Shown in pieces: positions 46,493 to 56,615 of a stretch of 59,669 nt of DNA. The notes below the pieces were generated by a model. The model had not been told where the DNA came from, did not search any database, and worked only from the letters and a program-made list of their open reading frames with translations. How positions within the stretch are numbered: the stretch's first letter is position 1; every line of letters starts with the position of its first letter. The DNA is from Lachnospiraceae bacterium (GTDB lineage Bacteria > Bacillota > Clostridia > Lachnospirales > Lachnospiraceae): the NCBI GenBank assembly GCA_024403435.1, contig JAKSRV010000002.1:1-59669 (forward strand), given 5' to 3'. Made by a program: the position numbers and the translations under genes.

Positions 46493-47968
46493 ATGATAAC
46501 TATGAGAAGTATAGCATTTCACAACCTAGGCTGCAAGGTTAATGAGTACGAGATGGAAGTAATGCGGCAAATAGTACAAAAAGAAAACTACAAAATTGTG
46601 GAATTTACACAAAAAGCTGACATTTATGTAGTGAATACATGCACCGTTACAAATATGGCTGACAGGAAGAGCAGACAGATGCTGCATAGGGCAAAACAGC
46701 TTAATCCCGAGGCGGTGGTAGTGGCTGCAGGCTGTTACGCACAGACCGGGATTGAGGACCTTAAAAAGGACTTGTCTGTTGATATCATTATAGGTAACAA
46801 CCACAAGACTGAGATTGCGGATATCCTTGAAAGATATTTTGCCGAGCATCCCGAAAAATGTTGCGGAGCTTTGACAGAAGCCGGAGACAACAAAGAGCAG
46901 CTTATGGTTATGTCTGAGTTGTCGGCTCCGACGGAGTACGAGAATACTACATATTATGAAAGCTCTGACAGAACAAGGGTGGATGTCAAAATCCAGGACG
47001 GCTGTAATCAGTTCTGTGCATATTGTGCGATTCCCTTGGCGAGAGGTCGTGTCAGAAGCCGTAAGCCTGCGGATATAATAGAAGAAATATCCAGACTTGT
47101 TGACAATGGTCACAAGGAGATAGTACTCACCGGTATTCATATCAGTTCATACGGAATTGATTTTGATGATGCTTCATGGGCGGAAGGCAAATGTACTCCT
47201 TCAGAACATGAATCGGTCAAGGACGGAGAATTGATGCGAGACTATCGCGGAAAATCAAAGCTTTTTGATTTGATAGAGATTATCGATAGGGCAATTCCCG
47301 AGGATAAGCTTTCCAGAATTCGCCTCGGATCCCTGGAGCCGAGAGTAGTTACAGAGGAAAATGTAGCCCGACTTATTAGGGTTAAGAGAGTATGTCCTCA
47401 TTTTCATATGTCACTTCAGAGCGGATGTGATTCGGTACTGAAGAGAATGAATCGTCATTATACTACCGAGGAATATGCTGCGAGTGTGGAACTTCTTCGC
47501 AGAAAATATGCGGCGGTAGGACTCAGTGCAGCTATCACTACCGATGTGATAGTGGGATTTCCCGGTGAGACCGATGAAGAATTTGAAATCACACGCAAAT
47601 ATCTTGAAGATATAAAGATATACGAAATGCATGTGTTTAAGTATTCAAGGCGTAAAAATACCGTGGCGGATAAAATGCCCGGCCAGGTTGCGGATTCATT
47701 CAAGGACAGCAGAAGCAATGTACTCCTGGAGATGACTGCAAAACACTCACTGGAATACAGAAAACAGGCGCTCGGCAAGACTTTGGAGGTTCTTTTTGAA
47801 GAGGAAAAGGGCGGATATTTTATCGGGCATACCGCGGATTATATTCGTGTAGCCGTGAAAAATACGGACATTTCCAATGATACTGAGATGATTGGAAGAA
47901 TCGTAATGGTAAAGGCCGGTGGCATGCTCAAAGATGATACTGTGCTCGGAACAGTTGAATTATTGTAA
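46493..47968 (+). CDS. mtaB: tRNA t6A37 methylthiotransferase MtaB
   Basis: A 491-residue radical-SAM methylthiotransferase that converts t6A37 to ms2t6A37. The UPF0004 domain carries the three Cys (LGCKVNEYE, NTCTVTN, AGCYAQ). The radical-SAM cluster is CNQFCAYC, and a C-terminal TRAM domain is present. About 30 extra charged residues follow ISSYGIDF. The start may be ATG 46493 or ATG 46502; neither has a clear SD. It diverges from the HPr-like gene. Confidence 0.93.
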   Translation: MITMRSIAFHNLGCKVNEYEMEVMRQIVQKENYKIVEFTQKADIYVVNTCTVTNMADRKSRQMLHRAKQLNPEAVVVAAGCYAQTGIEDLKKDLSVDIIIGNNHKTEIADILERYFAEHPEKCCGALTEAGDNKEQLMVMSELSAPTEYENTTYYESSDRTRVDVKIQDGCNQFCAYCAIPLARGRVRSRKPADIIEEISRLVDNGHKEIVLTGIHISSYGIDFDDASWAEGKCTPSEHESVKDGELMRDYRGKSKLFDLIEIIDRAIPEDKLSRIRLGSLEPRVVTEENVARLIRVKRVCPHFHMSLQSGCDSVLKRMNRHYTTEEYAASVELLRRKYAAVGLSAAITTDVIVGFPGETDEEFEITRKYLEDIKIYEMHVFKYSRRKNTVADKMPGQVADSFKDSRSNVLLEMTAKHSLEYRKQALGKTLEVLFEEEKGGYFIGHTADYIRVAVKNTDISNDTEMIGRIVMVKAGGMLKDDTVLGTVELL

Positions 47969-48012
47969 AAAATAAGTTACTATGAAATGTGATAAAGTAG
48001 CAGCATGATAAA

Positions 48013-48040
48013 CTGTCAGAGGTATGCGTACCACTGACAG
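48013..48040 (+). other. Near-perfect hairpin between mtaB and ireB
   Basis: CTGTCAG/CTGACAG outer arms and GGTA/TACC inner arms form a 12-step stem with one A-A mismatch and a TGCG loop. No T run follows. It sits 30 bp before the ireB start and may affect mRNA stability or translation. Confidence 0.55.
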
Positions 48041-48069
48041 CATTAATGTATACGAAAGAGAGAAGAAAA

Positions 48070-48342
48070 ATGGATCGTGATTTGGGGCATACAAGATTTT
48101 TTGAGGTTCAGACAGAACCCCCAACAACCGTAAAGGCTGTATTGGCAGCAGTATATGAAGCGCTTCAGGAGAAGGGCTACAATCCTGTCAATCAGATTGT
48201 GGGCTATATTATGAGTGGAGATCCCACCTATGTAACCAGCCATAATAATGCTCGCAGCCTTATTATGAAGGTTGAGCGTGATGAGCTTGTTGAGGAACTT
48301 CTCAATAGTTATATTCTTAACAGAGGATGGGAGCAGGAATAG
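48070..48342 (+). CDS. ireB: IreB family regulatory phosphoprotein
   Basis: A 90-residue DUF965 protein, small and all-helical ([25 protein letters not shown]). In Enterococcus IreB is phosphorylated on threonine by the PASTA kinase IreK and regulates cell-wall stress and cephalosporin resistance. The start is ATG 48070 with GAGAGAAG upstream. It is followed 3 bp later by ruvX. Its presence implies a Ser/Thr kinase in this organism, relevant to the FHA-ABC protein at 16063. Confidence 0.94.
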   Translation: MDRDLGHTRFFEVQTEPPTTVKAVLAAVYEALQEKGYNPVNQIVGYIMSGDPTYVTSHNNARSLIMKVERDELVEELLNSYILNRGWEQE

Positions 48343-48345
48343 TCC

Positions 48346-48771
48346 ATGAGAATAATGGGACTTGACTTTGGATCCAAGACTGTTGGCGTGGCAATCAGTG
48401 ACCCGCTTCTGATTACAGCCCAGGCCAAGGAAATAATCAGACGTGACAAAGAGAACAAGCTGCGAAAGACTCTTGCCAGAATTGAAGAGCTGTGTGTTGA
48501 GTATGAAGTGACTGAGATAGTACTGGGGTTGCCGCTTCATATGAACGGAGATGAGGGGATACGTGCGCAGATTTCCAGGGAATTTGCGGAATCTCTTGAG
48601 CGCAGAACAGGTCTGCCTGTGACAATGATGGATGAGAGACTTACAACTGTGGAAGCCGACGAGATAATGATGGAAGTCGGAATACGCAGAGAAAATCGTA
48701 AGGAATATGTAGATATGATTGCGGCTCAGATTATACTTCAGGATTATCTGAATAATCGTAAGCAGTCATAA
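48346..48771 (+). CDS. ruvX: Holliday junction resolvase-like protein (YqgF/RuvX)
   Basis: A 141-residue RNase H-fold protein. [15 protein letters not shown] carries the first catalytic Asp, [13 protein letters not shown] the next strand, and [11 protein letters not shown] the acidic third motif. Family members act in 16S rRNA 5' processing or junction resolution. Position after ireB matches the yrzL-yrrK order of Bacillus. Confidence 0.95.
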   Translation: MRIMGLDFGSKTVGVAISDPLLITAQAKEIIRRDKENKLRKTLARIEELCVEYEVTEIVLGLPLHMNGDEGIRAQISREFAESLERRTGLPVTMMDERLTTVEADEIMMEVGIRRENRKEYVDMIAAQIILQDYLNNRKQS

Positions 48772-48788
48772 TAGAGTTTATTAATGAG

Positions 48789-48815
48789 AAAAGCATGGGT
48801 GAACCATGGCTTTTT
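48789..48815 (+). terminator. Attenuator-like hairpin between ruvX and the DUF1292 gene
   Basis: AAAAGCATGG pairs with CCATGGCTTTT with one bulged G, loop GTGAA, and a T run to 48815. It probably reduces read-through into the downstream genes. Confidence 0.55.
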
Positions 48816-48835
48816 GTGATAAGTAAGGAAAAAAG

Positions 48836-49120
48836 ATGAGTGATACAAAGCTTGAAAAAATAATTTTTAATCCCGAAGGAGCAGATCCTGTAGAATTTTT
48901 TGTTCTGGAACAGACCAGAATCGGTGGATTTAATTATATCCTCGTAACTGATTTCGAGGAGGGCGACGGAGAAGCATTGATTCTCAAAGATTTGTCAGGT
49001 GACGGAGAGGAAGAGAGCAGATATGTTATTGTTTCGGACGATGATGAGCTCGCTGCCGTTGCTGATATTTTTGAGGATATGCTTGAAGATGTTGAACTCG
49101 TCAATGACGACGAAGAGTAA
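48836..49120 (+). CDS. DUF1292 family protein (YrzB-like)
   Basis: A 94-residue, very acidic protein of the DUF1292 family; function unknown. It has the usual beta-hairpin core (IIFNPEGADPVEFFVLEQ, YILVTDFEEGDGEALIL) and an acidic tail ending DDEE. The gene is conserved next to ireB-ruvX in Firmicutes. RNase J starts 6 bp after it. Confidence 0.9.
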   Translation: MSDTKLEKIIFNPEGADPVEFFVLEQTRIGGFNYILVTDFEEGDGEALILKDLSGDGEEESRYVIVSDDDELAAVADIFEDMLEDVELVNDDEE

Positions 49121-49126
49121 AAGTAT

Positions 49127-50806
49127 ATGAAGAAAAATAATGATGCAAAATCTGCGGGCTCTAAGCTGAAGGTTATTCCGCTGGGAGGACTCGAGCAGAT
49201 TGGTATGAATATTACTGCCTTTGAATATGAGGACAGTATTGTTGTTGTGGATTGCGGATTGTCATTCCCCGCAGATGATATGCTCGGAATAGATCTGGTA
49301 ATCCCCGATGTGACTTATCTTAAGAATAATATAGATAAGGTTAAGGCCTTTGTCATTACGCACGGACATGAGGACCATATAGGAGCACTTCCCTATGTAC
49401 TCCGTGAGGTTAATGTACCTATCTATGCGACTCGTTTGACAATGGGTATTATCGAGAATAAGCTTGATGAACACAAGCTTATGGATATAACTGAGCGTGT
49501 GGTTGTAAGCTTTGGTGAGACCGTAACGCTCGGACAATTTAAGGTCGAATTTATCAAGACCAACCACAGTATTGTAGATGCTGCGGCACTGGCTATTTAT
49601 TCACCTGAGGGTGTGGTTGTACACACCGGAGACTTCAAGGTTGATTACACTCCCGTATACGGTGATGCTATCGATCTTCAGAGATTTGCCGAGATCGGAC
49701 GCAAGGGTGTGCTTGCACTTATGTGCGATTCAACCAATGCTGAGAGACCCGGTTTTACTCCTTCCGAAAAGACCGTAGGAAAGACCTTCGATAATCTTTT
49801 CATGGAGCATAAAAATTCAAGAATTTTTGTTGCGACCTTTGCTTCCAATGTAGACAGAGTTCAGCAGATAATCAATACGGCTCACAAGTTTGGACGTAAG
49901 GTTACCGTCGAAGGACGCAGCATGGTAAATATCATTGAGACAGCTATCAGACTCGAGTGCATCAGTGTTCCCGAGGAGACTCTTGTCGATATCGATATGA
50001 TTCGTAATTATCCGCCGGACAGACAGGTTATTATCACCACCGGAAGTCAGGGTGAAAGTATGGCCGCTCTCAGCAGAATGGCAAACGGTACACACCGTAA
50101 GCTTACCGTAGGAGCAGGAGATACGGTTATTTTCTCATCACATCCCATACCGGGAAACGAGAAGCCTGTTACAAAGATTATCAATGAACTTTTGGCTAAG
50201 GGTGCTGAGGTTATATTCCAGGATGTACATGTATCCGGTCATGCTTGCCAGGAGGAAATAAAACTTATTTATACTCTGATTCAGCCCAAGTTTGCGATTC
50301 CCGCACACGGTGAGTACAAGCACTTGAAGGCTCAGGCAAAGATAGCAGAAGAATTGGGAATGGATAAGGAGAACATCTTTATTCTTTCTTCCGGAGATGT
50401 GTTGGAGCTTGACAGAGATAGTGCGAAAGTATCGGGAAGTGTTCCTGTGGGAGATATCCTGGTAGACGGACTCGGTGTAGGAGATGTTGGTAATGTCGTA
50501 TTGAGAGACAGACAACATTTGGCTGAGGATGGTATCTTGATAGTTGTTATGTGCCTCGATCAGTTGAGCGGAGAGCTTGTTGCAGGCCCCGATATTGTAT
50601 CGAGAGGTTTTGTATTTGTTAAGGAATCCGAGGATTTGATTGAGGAGGCTCGAGCTTTGGTTGAGACCACCGTTGAGGGTTATACCGCACGCAATATTTC
50701 GGATTGGGGCAGGATTAAGGTTGCAACCAAGGACGTGCTCAGTGAGTTTGTATGGAAAAAGACCAAGCGTCGCCCTATGATACTTCCGATTATTCAAGAA
50801 GTATAA
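49127..50806 (+). CDS. rnj: Ribonuclease J
   Basis: A 559-residue metallo-beta-lactamase/beta-CASP nuclease with 5'-to-3' exo- and endonuclease activity in mRNA decay and rRNA maturation. Metal ligands are in THGHEDHIGALPY, with further His in TNHSIVDAAAL, VHTGDFKVD and DVHVSGHACQEE. The C-terminal domain is present. It starts 6 bp after the DUF1292 gene, behind no obvious SD. Confidence 0.96.
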   Translation: MKKNNDAKSAGSKLKVIPLGGLEQIGMNITAFEYEDSIVVVDCGLSFPADDMLGIDLVIPDVTYLKNNIDKVKAFVITHGHEDHIGALPYVLREVNVPIYATRLTMGIIENKLDEHKLMDITERVVVSFGETVTLGQFKVEFIKTNHSIVDAAALAIYSPEGVVVHTGDFKVDYTPVYGDAIDLQRFAEIGRKGVLALMCDSTNAERPGFTPSEKTVGKTFDNLFMEHKNSRIFVATFASNVDRVQQIINTAHKFGRKVTVEGRSMVNIIETAIRLECISVPEETLVDIDMIRNYPPDRQVIITTGSQGESMAALSRMANGTHRKLTVGAGDTVIFSSHPIPGNEKPVTKIINELLAKGAEVIFQDVHVSGHACQEEIKLIYTLIQPKFAIPAHGEYKHLKAQAKIAEELGMDKENIFILSSGDVLELDRDSAKVSGSVPVGDILVDGLGVGDVGNVVLRDRQHLAEDGILIVVMCLDQLSGELVAGPDIVSRGFVFVKESEDLIEEARALVETTVEGYTARNISDWGRIKVATKDVLSEFVWKKTKRRPMILPIIQEV

Positions 50807-50852
50807 ATATGCTTTTCGTGTACGGAAGACAATAATGCATACGAGGTTTGTC

Positions 50853-51173
50853 ATGAATACAGTAGATGAGTCTGTTAATAATCTTATAGAGGTTATAAAG
50901 AAATCTGAGGTTTATCTCGAATACCGCAGACAGCTGGAGCTTCTCAAGCAGGATCCTGAATTGAAGCGTCAGGTGGATGAATTCCGTAAGAGAAATTATG
51001 AGATGCAGATGAACGAGGATATGGATTTCGGAATGCTGACAAGATTTCAGAATGAGTTTAAGGCATTCAGAGAAAATCCTCTGGTGGACAATTTCCTTGC
51101 AGCAGAGCTGGACTTTTGCAAAATGATGCAAAAGATTAATTTCTCCATCACGGAGGCAATAGATTTTGAGTAG
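50853..51173 (+). CDS. YlbF/YmcA family protein
   Basis: A 106-residue helical protein of the YlbF/YmcA family (KSEVYLEYRRQLELLKQDPELKRQVDEFRK segment and a C-terminal NPLVDNFLAAELDFCKMM). In Bacillus, YlbF, YmcA and YaaT form a Y-complex that modulates RNase Y. Start ATG 50853 has ACGAGG six bases upstream; ATG 50835 is also possible. It directly follows RNase J, consistent with an RNA-decay link. Confidence 0.85.
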   Translation: MNTVDESVNNLIEVIKKSEVYLEYRRQLELLKQDPELKRQVDEFRKRNYEMQMNEDMDFGMLTRFQNEFKAFRENPLVDNFLAAELDFCKMMQKINFSITEAIDFE

Positions 51174-51210
51174 TGCCCGGGCAACCGGATGTAATGATTG
51201 AGGAATTCTT

Positions 51211-51789
51211 ATGAGACGTAGTAAGAGTGAAAAAATGGAGTTGGCAGGCAAGATTTTGTCAGTCGTCGGAAATATTTTTGATGCTGTTATCAATATTTTG
51301 CTTGTTGTCGGAATTATATATGTAATCTATAAGAGCGCATTTACCTGCTATGATTACGGTTATCGTATTTATACAGAGGCGCCTGTTTCGACCGGCGAGG
51401 GCAGGGAGGTTACTCTTGTAATCCCTGTAGATTTTACGGCGAAGGAGCTCGGAGAGTTATTTGCAAATAACGGTCTTTCCAATGACCATATTCTGTGCAT
51501 GCTTCAGTACTATGCTTCAGAGTATCGCGAGGATATCAAGGGCGGAACATATACACTGAATACCAATATGACTGTTGAGGAGATGTTTGAAAAAATAGCA
51601 AACATCAACATTGCCAAGGAAGAGGAGCAGAAGGCTCTTGAGGAGGCTGCGGAAAAGCAGAATGCCAAGGAAGAGCAGGCTCAGAACGCCGCTAATGAAA
51701 ACTCAGACGAAGAATCTGGTGAAGATTCAAACGAGATTCAGAATATTGATGTTAACGGTGATGACCTCTTAGGAGATACAAACAGATGA
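51211..51789 (+). CDS. MltG/YceG-like protein lacking the catalytic domain
   Basis: 192 residues. One TM helix (about residues 22-45) is followed by a LysM-like subdomain of the MltG type (VIPVDFTAKELGELFANNGLS, then DIKGGTYTLNTNMTVEEMFEKI). It then ends in a Glu/Asn/Gln-rich tail. Full MltG transglycosylases are ~340 residues or more and carry a catalytic Glu in a C-terminal domain, which is absent here. Its position matches yrrL (mltG) of the Bacillus yrr operon, so it looks like a truncated orthologue. It overlaps the next gene by 4 bp. Confidence 0.8.
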   Translation: MRRSKSEKMELAGKILSVVGNIFDAVINILLVVGIIYVIYKSAFTCYDYGYRIYTEAPVSTGEGREVTLVIPVDFTAKELGELFANNGLSNDHILCMLQYYASEYREDIKGGTYTLNTNMTVEEMFEKIANINIAKEEEQKALEEAAEKQNAKEEQAQNAANENSDEESGEDSNEIQNIDVNGDDLLGDTNR

Positions 51790-52457
51790 TAATTGATGAG
51801 AGAACAGCTACCTTTATTGATCTGATGGACAAAGGCAACGGCTCTTTTCTCGATATGATTGAGAGCGAGGCGCTGGCGGACGGAGTTCCGATTATCAGAA
51901 GATCGACACAGAGTTTGCTACGGTTTCTCATAAAGTATTCTAAGCCGAAACGCATCCTGGAAATAGGGACAGCGGTCGGCTTTTCTGCTTTACTTATGAG
52001 CGAAGCCGCAGGCCCTGATGCACATATAGATACTATTGAAAAATATGAGAAAAGAATTCCCATTGCACATGCCAATTTTGAGCGGGCAAGAGATGCAGGG
52101 GAATGCTCAATGGATGCCGAGCTTACACGAATTACGCTCTATGAGGGCGATGCTTTTGAGATTTTGCCTACTCTTGAAGGCACATATGATATGATTTTTA
52201 TGGATGCGGCGAAGGGCCAGTATATCAACTGGCTGCCCGAACTGATGAGACTGTTGCCGGAGGGAGGCCTGTTGGTATCGGATAACATCCTGCAGGACGG
52301 TGATGTTATCGAATCAAGATTTGCGGTTACCAGACGTGACAGAACCATACATTCACGTATGAGAGATTATATTTATGAGCTTAAGCATAATGATTTGCTT
52401 GAGACGGTTATTTTGCCGGTTGGAGACGGAATGACTCTCAGCACCAAGCTTAAGTAG
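51786..52457 (+). CDS. trmR: O-methyltransferase, probable tRNA 5-hydroxyuridine methyltransferase
   Basis: A 223-residue class I methyltransferase of the catechol-O-methyltransferase-like family: SAM motif ILEIGTAVGFSALLM, then MIFMDAAKGQY and LLVSDNILQDG with metal-ligand Asp residues. In Bacillus the syntenic yrrM (TrmR) forms 5-methoxyuridine at tRNA position 34, after hydroxylation by the YrrN/YrrO U32 proteins. Here too a U32 gene follows 92 bp later. Symbol by synteny. Confidence 0.85.
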   Translation: MIIDERTATFIDLMDKGNGSFLDMIESEALADGVPIIRRSTQSLLRFLIKYSKPKRILEIGTAVGFSALLMSEAAGPDAHIDTIEKYEKRIPIAHANFERARDAGECSMDAELTRITLYEGDAFEILPTLEGTYDMIFMDAAKGQYINWLPELMRLLPEGGLLVSDNILQDGDVIESRFAVTRRDRTIHSRMRDYIYELKHNDLLETVILPVGDGMTLSTKLK

Positions 52458-52549
52458 GCGAACCGACAGTGACAGAATTTCGACATGAGAATCGGGATAA
52501 AAGAATTCGGATCATAAAGGTCCGATGTATTTGACGGAGAAATAATACT

Positions 52550-54193
52550 ATGACTGACAGAAAAAAGCCGGAGCTGTTGTGCCCGGCAAGCAGCCTTGAA
52601 GTATTAAAATGCGCAGTGCGCTACGGCGCCGATGCGGTATATATAGGTGGCGAGGCATTCGGACTCAGAGCCAAGGCCAAGAATTTTTCACCTGAAGAGA
52701 TGGCAGAGGGAATTGCTTTTGCACATGCCTATGGTGTCAGAGTACATGTGACTGCCAATATTCTTGCACACAATTATGATCTGAGCGGTGCGAAAAAATA
52801 TTTTGAAGAGCTCAGAGACCTCAAGCATGTTATTACCGAGAAGGATATGATATGGGTTGAGGCTGCAAAAAAAGAAATAGCGGCCAAAAACGCGGACGGG
52901 AAAACGGTAGAGGTATCCGGAAGCAGGAATAGGCTGGAGAAAGAATATCTCGAAGATTGGAATGTGGGTTACGAGGTTACCACTCATCCGGATGCTCTTA
53001 TTGTGGCAGATCCGGGAATGTATACGTTGTGCAGAGAGGTATGGCCGGAAGCGGAGATACATATTTCCACTCAGGCCAACAATACCAACTATGAGACATA
53101 TAAATTCTGGTGGCGAATGGGAGCCAAGCGTGTAGTCAGCGCCAGAGAACTTTCTCTTCGTGAGATTGCGGAAATAAGAGATAATATTCCGGATGATATG
53201 GAGATAGAGAGCTTCATTCACGGAGCTATGTGTATCTCGTATTCCGGACGATGCCTGCTCTCTAACTATTTTACCGGAAGAGATGCCAATCACGGTGCGT
53301 GCACCCATCCATGCAGATGGAAATACACTGTGTCGGAGACTAATGAAGCCGGTGATGTAAAGGATTGCTTTGAAACCGATGCTCATGAGATAAGATATGC
53401 TGTTGAAGAAGAGAGCCGTCCCGGTGAATATCTTCCCGTATATGAAAATGAGCGCGGAACATATATATTCAATTCACGTGACCTGTGTATGATAGAGCAT
53501 ATTCCTGATTTGGTAAATGCGGGAATCGATTCGTGGAAGATCGAAGGCCGTATGAAGACCGCTCTTTATGTTGCAACAGTGGCACGTACTTACAGAAGGG
53601 CCATCGATGACTATTTTGAGAGTCCCGAGAAGTATGAGGCTAATTTGCCCTGGTACCGTGAACAGATTGCAAAATGTACCTACAGAAAATTCTGCACCGG
53701 ATTTTTCTACGGAAAACCGGATGAGGAAAGCCAGATTTACGATAACAATACCTATTCGAGCGATGCGGTATATCTGGCAATGATAGAAGAAATCAAGAGC
53801 GGTGTAATGCCTGAGGATGCGAGTGGAAGTGCGTCCGATGGAAAAAAAGTTGCAGGTGGAAGCGCAACTGATGCCGCAGATGACAGTGACGCCGTAACAA
53901 CCGATAAAAGTCAGACTGTGACTCTTGCCAGATTCGAGCAGAAGAATAAATTCTGCGTTGGAGATGAGCTTGAGATAATGAAGGCGGACGGAAGAGAGAT
54001 TACCGTAAAAGTCGAAGCGATGTATCACCTTTGCACAGGTGACGATCTTCAGTCGGGCAGCCTGTCTCACAGCAAGGCAACAGAGACTGTCTGGGGGAAA
54101 ATAATACCCGTTGAAAGTTGTCCTCATTCAAGAGAGCAGGTATGGGTTCGGTTGTCTGAAGTGCCCGAGACCGGAGACCTGCTAAGAAAGTAG
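52550..54193 (+). CDS. U32 family protein, probable tRNA uridine hydroxylation (TrhP-like)
   Basis: A 547-residue U32 'peptidase' family member. PELLCPASSLEVLKCAVRYGADAVYIGG is at the N-terminus. The Cys set for an iron-sulfur cluster is in HGAMCISYSGRCLLS, HGACTHPCRW. A C-terminal beta-barrel domain is present, preceded by a low-complexity Ser/Ala/Asp stretch (about residues 423-447). A short insert (~105-125) lies in the N-terminal domain. Position after the TrmR-like gene supports a role in tRNA ho5U34 formation. One 547-residue protein stands where Bacillus has two (YrrN, YrrO). Confidence 0.85.
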   Translation: MTDRKKPELLCPASSLEVLKCAVRYGADAVYIGGEAFGLRAKAKNFSPEEMAEGIAFAHAYGVRVHVTANILAHNYDLSGAKKYFEELRDLKHVITEKDMIWVEAAKKEIAAKNADGKTVEVSGSRNRLEKEYLEDWNVGYEVTTHPDALIVADPGMYTLCREVWPEAEIHISTQANNTNYETYKFWWRMGAKRVVSARELSLREIAEIRDNIPDDMEIESFIHGAMCISYSGRCLLSNYFTGRDANHGACTHPCRWKYTVSETNEAGDVKDCFETDAHEIRYAVEEESRPGEYLPVYENERGTYIFNSRDLCMIEHIPDLVNAGIDSWKIEGRMKTALYVATVARTYRRAIDDYFESPEKYEANLPWYREQIAKCTYRKFCTGFFYGKPDEESQIYDNNTYSSDAVYLAMIEEIKSGVMPEDASGSASDGKKVAGGSATDAADDSDAVTTDKSQTVTLARFEQKNKFCVGDELEIMKADGREITVKVEAMYHLCTGDDLQSGSLSHSKATETVWGKIIPVESCPHSREQVWVRLSEVPETGDLLRK

Positions 54194-54363
54194 TTTTGTA
54201 TGCTATTTTGCCTATGAATAGCGGAGAACGTTATAAAAGTTAAGTTAATTTATATCTGTCGCAGTTGGGATTAACTTGCTAAAATACATTAAACAATTTA
54301 TTTTTCATTCTGTGCATCAGTCGCAAACAGGTGCACTCTATGTAAAAGAAAGGGATTAGAGAA

Positions 54364-56475
54364 ATGAGTGAAGTTCTGAATGTGGAAGAACTTTTCGGCA
54401 GCAAGGTATTTACTGTCGGAAAGATGAAGGAACGACTTCCTAAGACCGTATTTAAGGAAGTAAAAAAGGTCATGGAATGTGGCGGAGAGCTTTCGAAGGA
54501 ATCTGCCGACGTTGTAGCTAAGGCTATGAAGGATTGGGCTATTGAGAATGGTGCAACCCATTATACTCACTGGTTCCAGCCCCTTACAGGTATCACTGCC
54601 GAGAAGCAGGATGCTTTTGTTACTCATCCCGATGAAGAGGGTAGAATGCTTATGGAGTTTTCCGGCAAGGAACTCATTAAGGGCGAGACCGATGCTTCAT
54701 CATTCCCCTCAGGCGGACTTCGCGCTACTTTTGAGGCGCGCGGTTACACAGTGTGGGATATTACTTCACCCGTGTTCTTAAAAGAGGATGCTACAGGAGT
54801 AGTGCTTTGCATTCCCACAGCATTCTGTTCATTTACAGGAGAGGCTCTCGACAAGAAGACTCCTCTTCTTCGTTCAATGGAGGCTGTATCAACACAGGCT
54901 CTCAGAATTATTCGTCTCTTTGGCAATACCGATGCAAAGAAGGTTATTGCTTCGGTAGGTCCCGAGCAGGAATACTTTATCGTTGACCGCGAAAAGTATC
55001 TGCAGAGACCTGACCTTATTTTTGCCGGACGTACTCTTTTTGGAGCTCCCGCGCCCAAGGGACAGGAGATGGATGACCATTACTTCGGAGCTATCCGTGA
55101 GAGAATCGGAAGCTATATGAAGGATATCAACATTGAGCTTTGGAAGCTTGGAGTTACTGCCAAGACCCAGCACAATGAGGTTGCTCCCGCTCAGCACGAG
55201 CTTGCACCTATTTATGAGACAGCCAATATCGCAGTAGATCACAATCAGCTCATCATGGAGATTATGAAAAAGGTTGCCGGTCGCCACGGACTTACCTGCC
55301 TGCTTCATGAGAAGCCCTTTGCAGGTGTTAACGGATCCGGTAAGCATGACAACTGGTCACTTTCAACCGATACCGGTGTAAATCTGCTCGACCCCGGCAA
55401 TACTCCCAATGAAAATATTCAGTTCCTTCTGGTACTTGCATGTATTATGAAGGCTGTAGATACTCATGCAGATCTGCTTCGTCAGAGTGCGGCAGATGTA
55501 GGAAACGATCACCGTCTCGGTGCGGATGAAGCACCTCCGGCTATCATTTCTATTTTCCTCGGCGATCAGCTTGATGATGTTGTAAAGCAGTTGGTTGAGA
55601 CCGGATGTGCAGACCACTCTATCCAGGGTGAGAAGCTGATGACCGGTGTATCAACTCTTACTGACATAGAAAAAGATGCTACCGACAGAAACAGAACTTC
55701 TCCTTTTGCTTTCACCGGCAATAAGTTTGAGTTCAGAAGTGTGGGTTCAAGCGATTCTATCGCGAGCCCCAACACTACACTTAATGCTATCGTTGCAGAA
55801 GCATTCTGTGAGGCCGCTGACGAGCTTGAGAAGGCTGATAATCTTGAGATGGCTATCCATGACATGATCAAGAGATATATGACCGAGCATCAGAGAATTA
55901 TCTTTAACGGTGACGGATACTCTCAGGGCTGGGTAGAAGAGGCTGCAAGACGCGGACTTCCCAATATCAAGTCTATGATTGATGCTTCATCTGCACTTAC
56001 TACCGAGAAGTCGGTAGCTCTCTTTGAAAAGTTTGGTATTTATTCAAGAACCGAACTTCAGTCAAGAGAAGAGATTACTTATGAGATTTATTCGAAGTCT
56101 ATCAACATTGAGGCTCGTACCATGATTGATATGACCAAGAAGCTCTATATTCCTGCAGTTATCGGCTATGTCGGTGAGCTCGCTTCCACCATCGAGACTC
56201 TCGGAAAAATCGGAGCAGATGCTACCGTTCAGACCAAGATTCTCAACAACATTTCTGCAGAGTTGAACAATACTTATACAGCTCTTGAGGCACTTGAGAC
56301 CGCACTGACCAATGCAAAAGCTATTAAGGTTGGTAAGGACAAGGCTTATGCATTCAGGGATGAGGTTAAGGTTGCAATGGACAACCTCAGAAAGCCTGTG
56401 GATGCTCTTGAGACTATGGTAGAGAAGAAGGCATGGCCTGTTCCTACATATGCGGATTTGTTATTTGAAGTTTGA
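54364..56475 (+). CDS. glnN: Glutamine synthetase type III (first copy)
   Basis: A 703-residue GSIII, the large dodecameric class first described in Bacteroides and Butyrivibrio. It assimilates ammonia into glutamine. Family stretches are [60 protein letters not shown] and the catalytic [10 protein letters not shown] region. An AAAGGGA SD precedes the ATG. The 170-bp upstream gap has AAGTTAA/TTAACTT inverted repeats but no convincing promoter. A near-identical second copy starts at 58715. A strong terminator follows. Confidence 0.96.
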   Translation: MSEVLNVEELFGSKVFTVGKMKERLPKTVFKEVKKVMECGGELSKESADVVAKAMKDWAIENGATHYTHWFQPLTGITAEKQDAFVTHPDEEGRMLMEFSGKELIKGETDASSFPSGGLRATFEARGYTVWDITSPVFLKEDATGVVLCIPTAFCSFTGEALDKKTPLLRSMEAVSTQALRIIRLFGNTDAKKVIASVGPEQEYFIVDREKYLQRPDLIFAGRTLFGAPAPKGQEMDDHYFGAIRERIGSYMKDINIELWKLGVTAKTQHNEVAPAQHELAPIYETANIAVDHNQLIMEIMKKVAGRHGLTCLLHEKPFAGVNGSGKHDNWSLSTDTGVNLLDPGNTPNENIQFLLVLACIMKAVDTHADLLRQSAADVGNDHRLGADEAPPAIISIFLGDQLDDVVKQLVETGCADHSIQGEKLMTGVSTLTDIEKDATDRNRTSPFAFTGNKFEFRSVGSSDSIASPNTTLNAIVAEAFCEAADELEKADNLEMAIHDMIKRYMTEHQRIIFNGDGYSQGWVEEAARRGLPNIKSMIDASSALTTEKSVALFEKFGIYSRTELQSREEITYEIYSKSINIEARTMIDMTKKLYIPAVIGYVGELASTIETLGKIGADATVQTKILNNISAELNNTYTALEALETALTNAKAIKVGKDKAYAFRDEVKVAMDNLRKPVDALETMVEKKAWPVPTYADLLFEV

Positions 56476-56487
56476 TAATCCAAAATT

Positions 56488-56523
56488 AAAAGCTTCAGCG
56501 GTTTGTTACGCTGAAGCTTTTTT
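56488..56523 (+). terminator. Intrinsic terminator of the first GSIII gene
   Basis: Perfect 12-bp stem (AAAGCTTCAGCG / CGCTGAAGCTTT), 8-nt loop, T run to 56523, starting 12 bp after the stop. Confidence 0.92.
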
Positions 56524-56531
56524 GATATAAT
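56503..56531 (+). promoter_or_regulatory. Promoter nested in the GSIII terminator
   Basis: TTGTTA (56503-56508) lies in the terminator loop; after exactly 17 bp comes TATAAT (56526-56531). It would drive the membrane-protein gene at 56616. Confidence 0.7.
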
Positions 56532-56615
56532 GATGTTCGATGTTGTTTTGAGGGATTATCTCTTGCTATGATTGAAATGATGATTCCGGAATAGCAACAA
56601 TGTGAGGGATTATTT

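Noticed and set aside
54194..54363. Glutamine riboswitch upstream of the first GSIII gene
   Set aside because: Neither leader shows the conserved core I would expect; only simple inverted repeats are seen.
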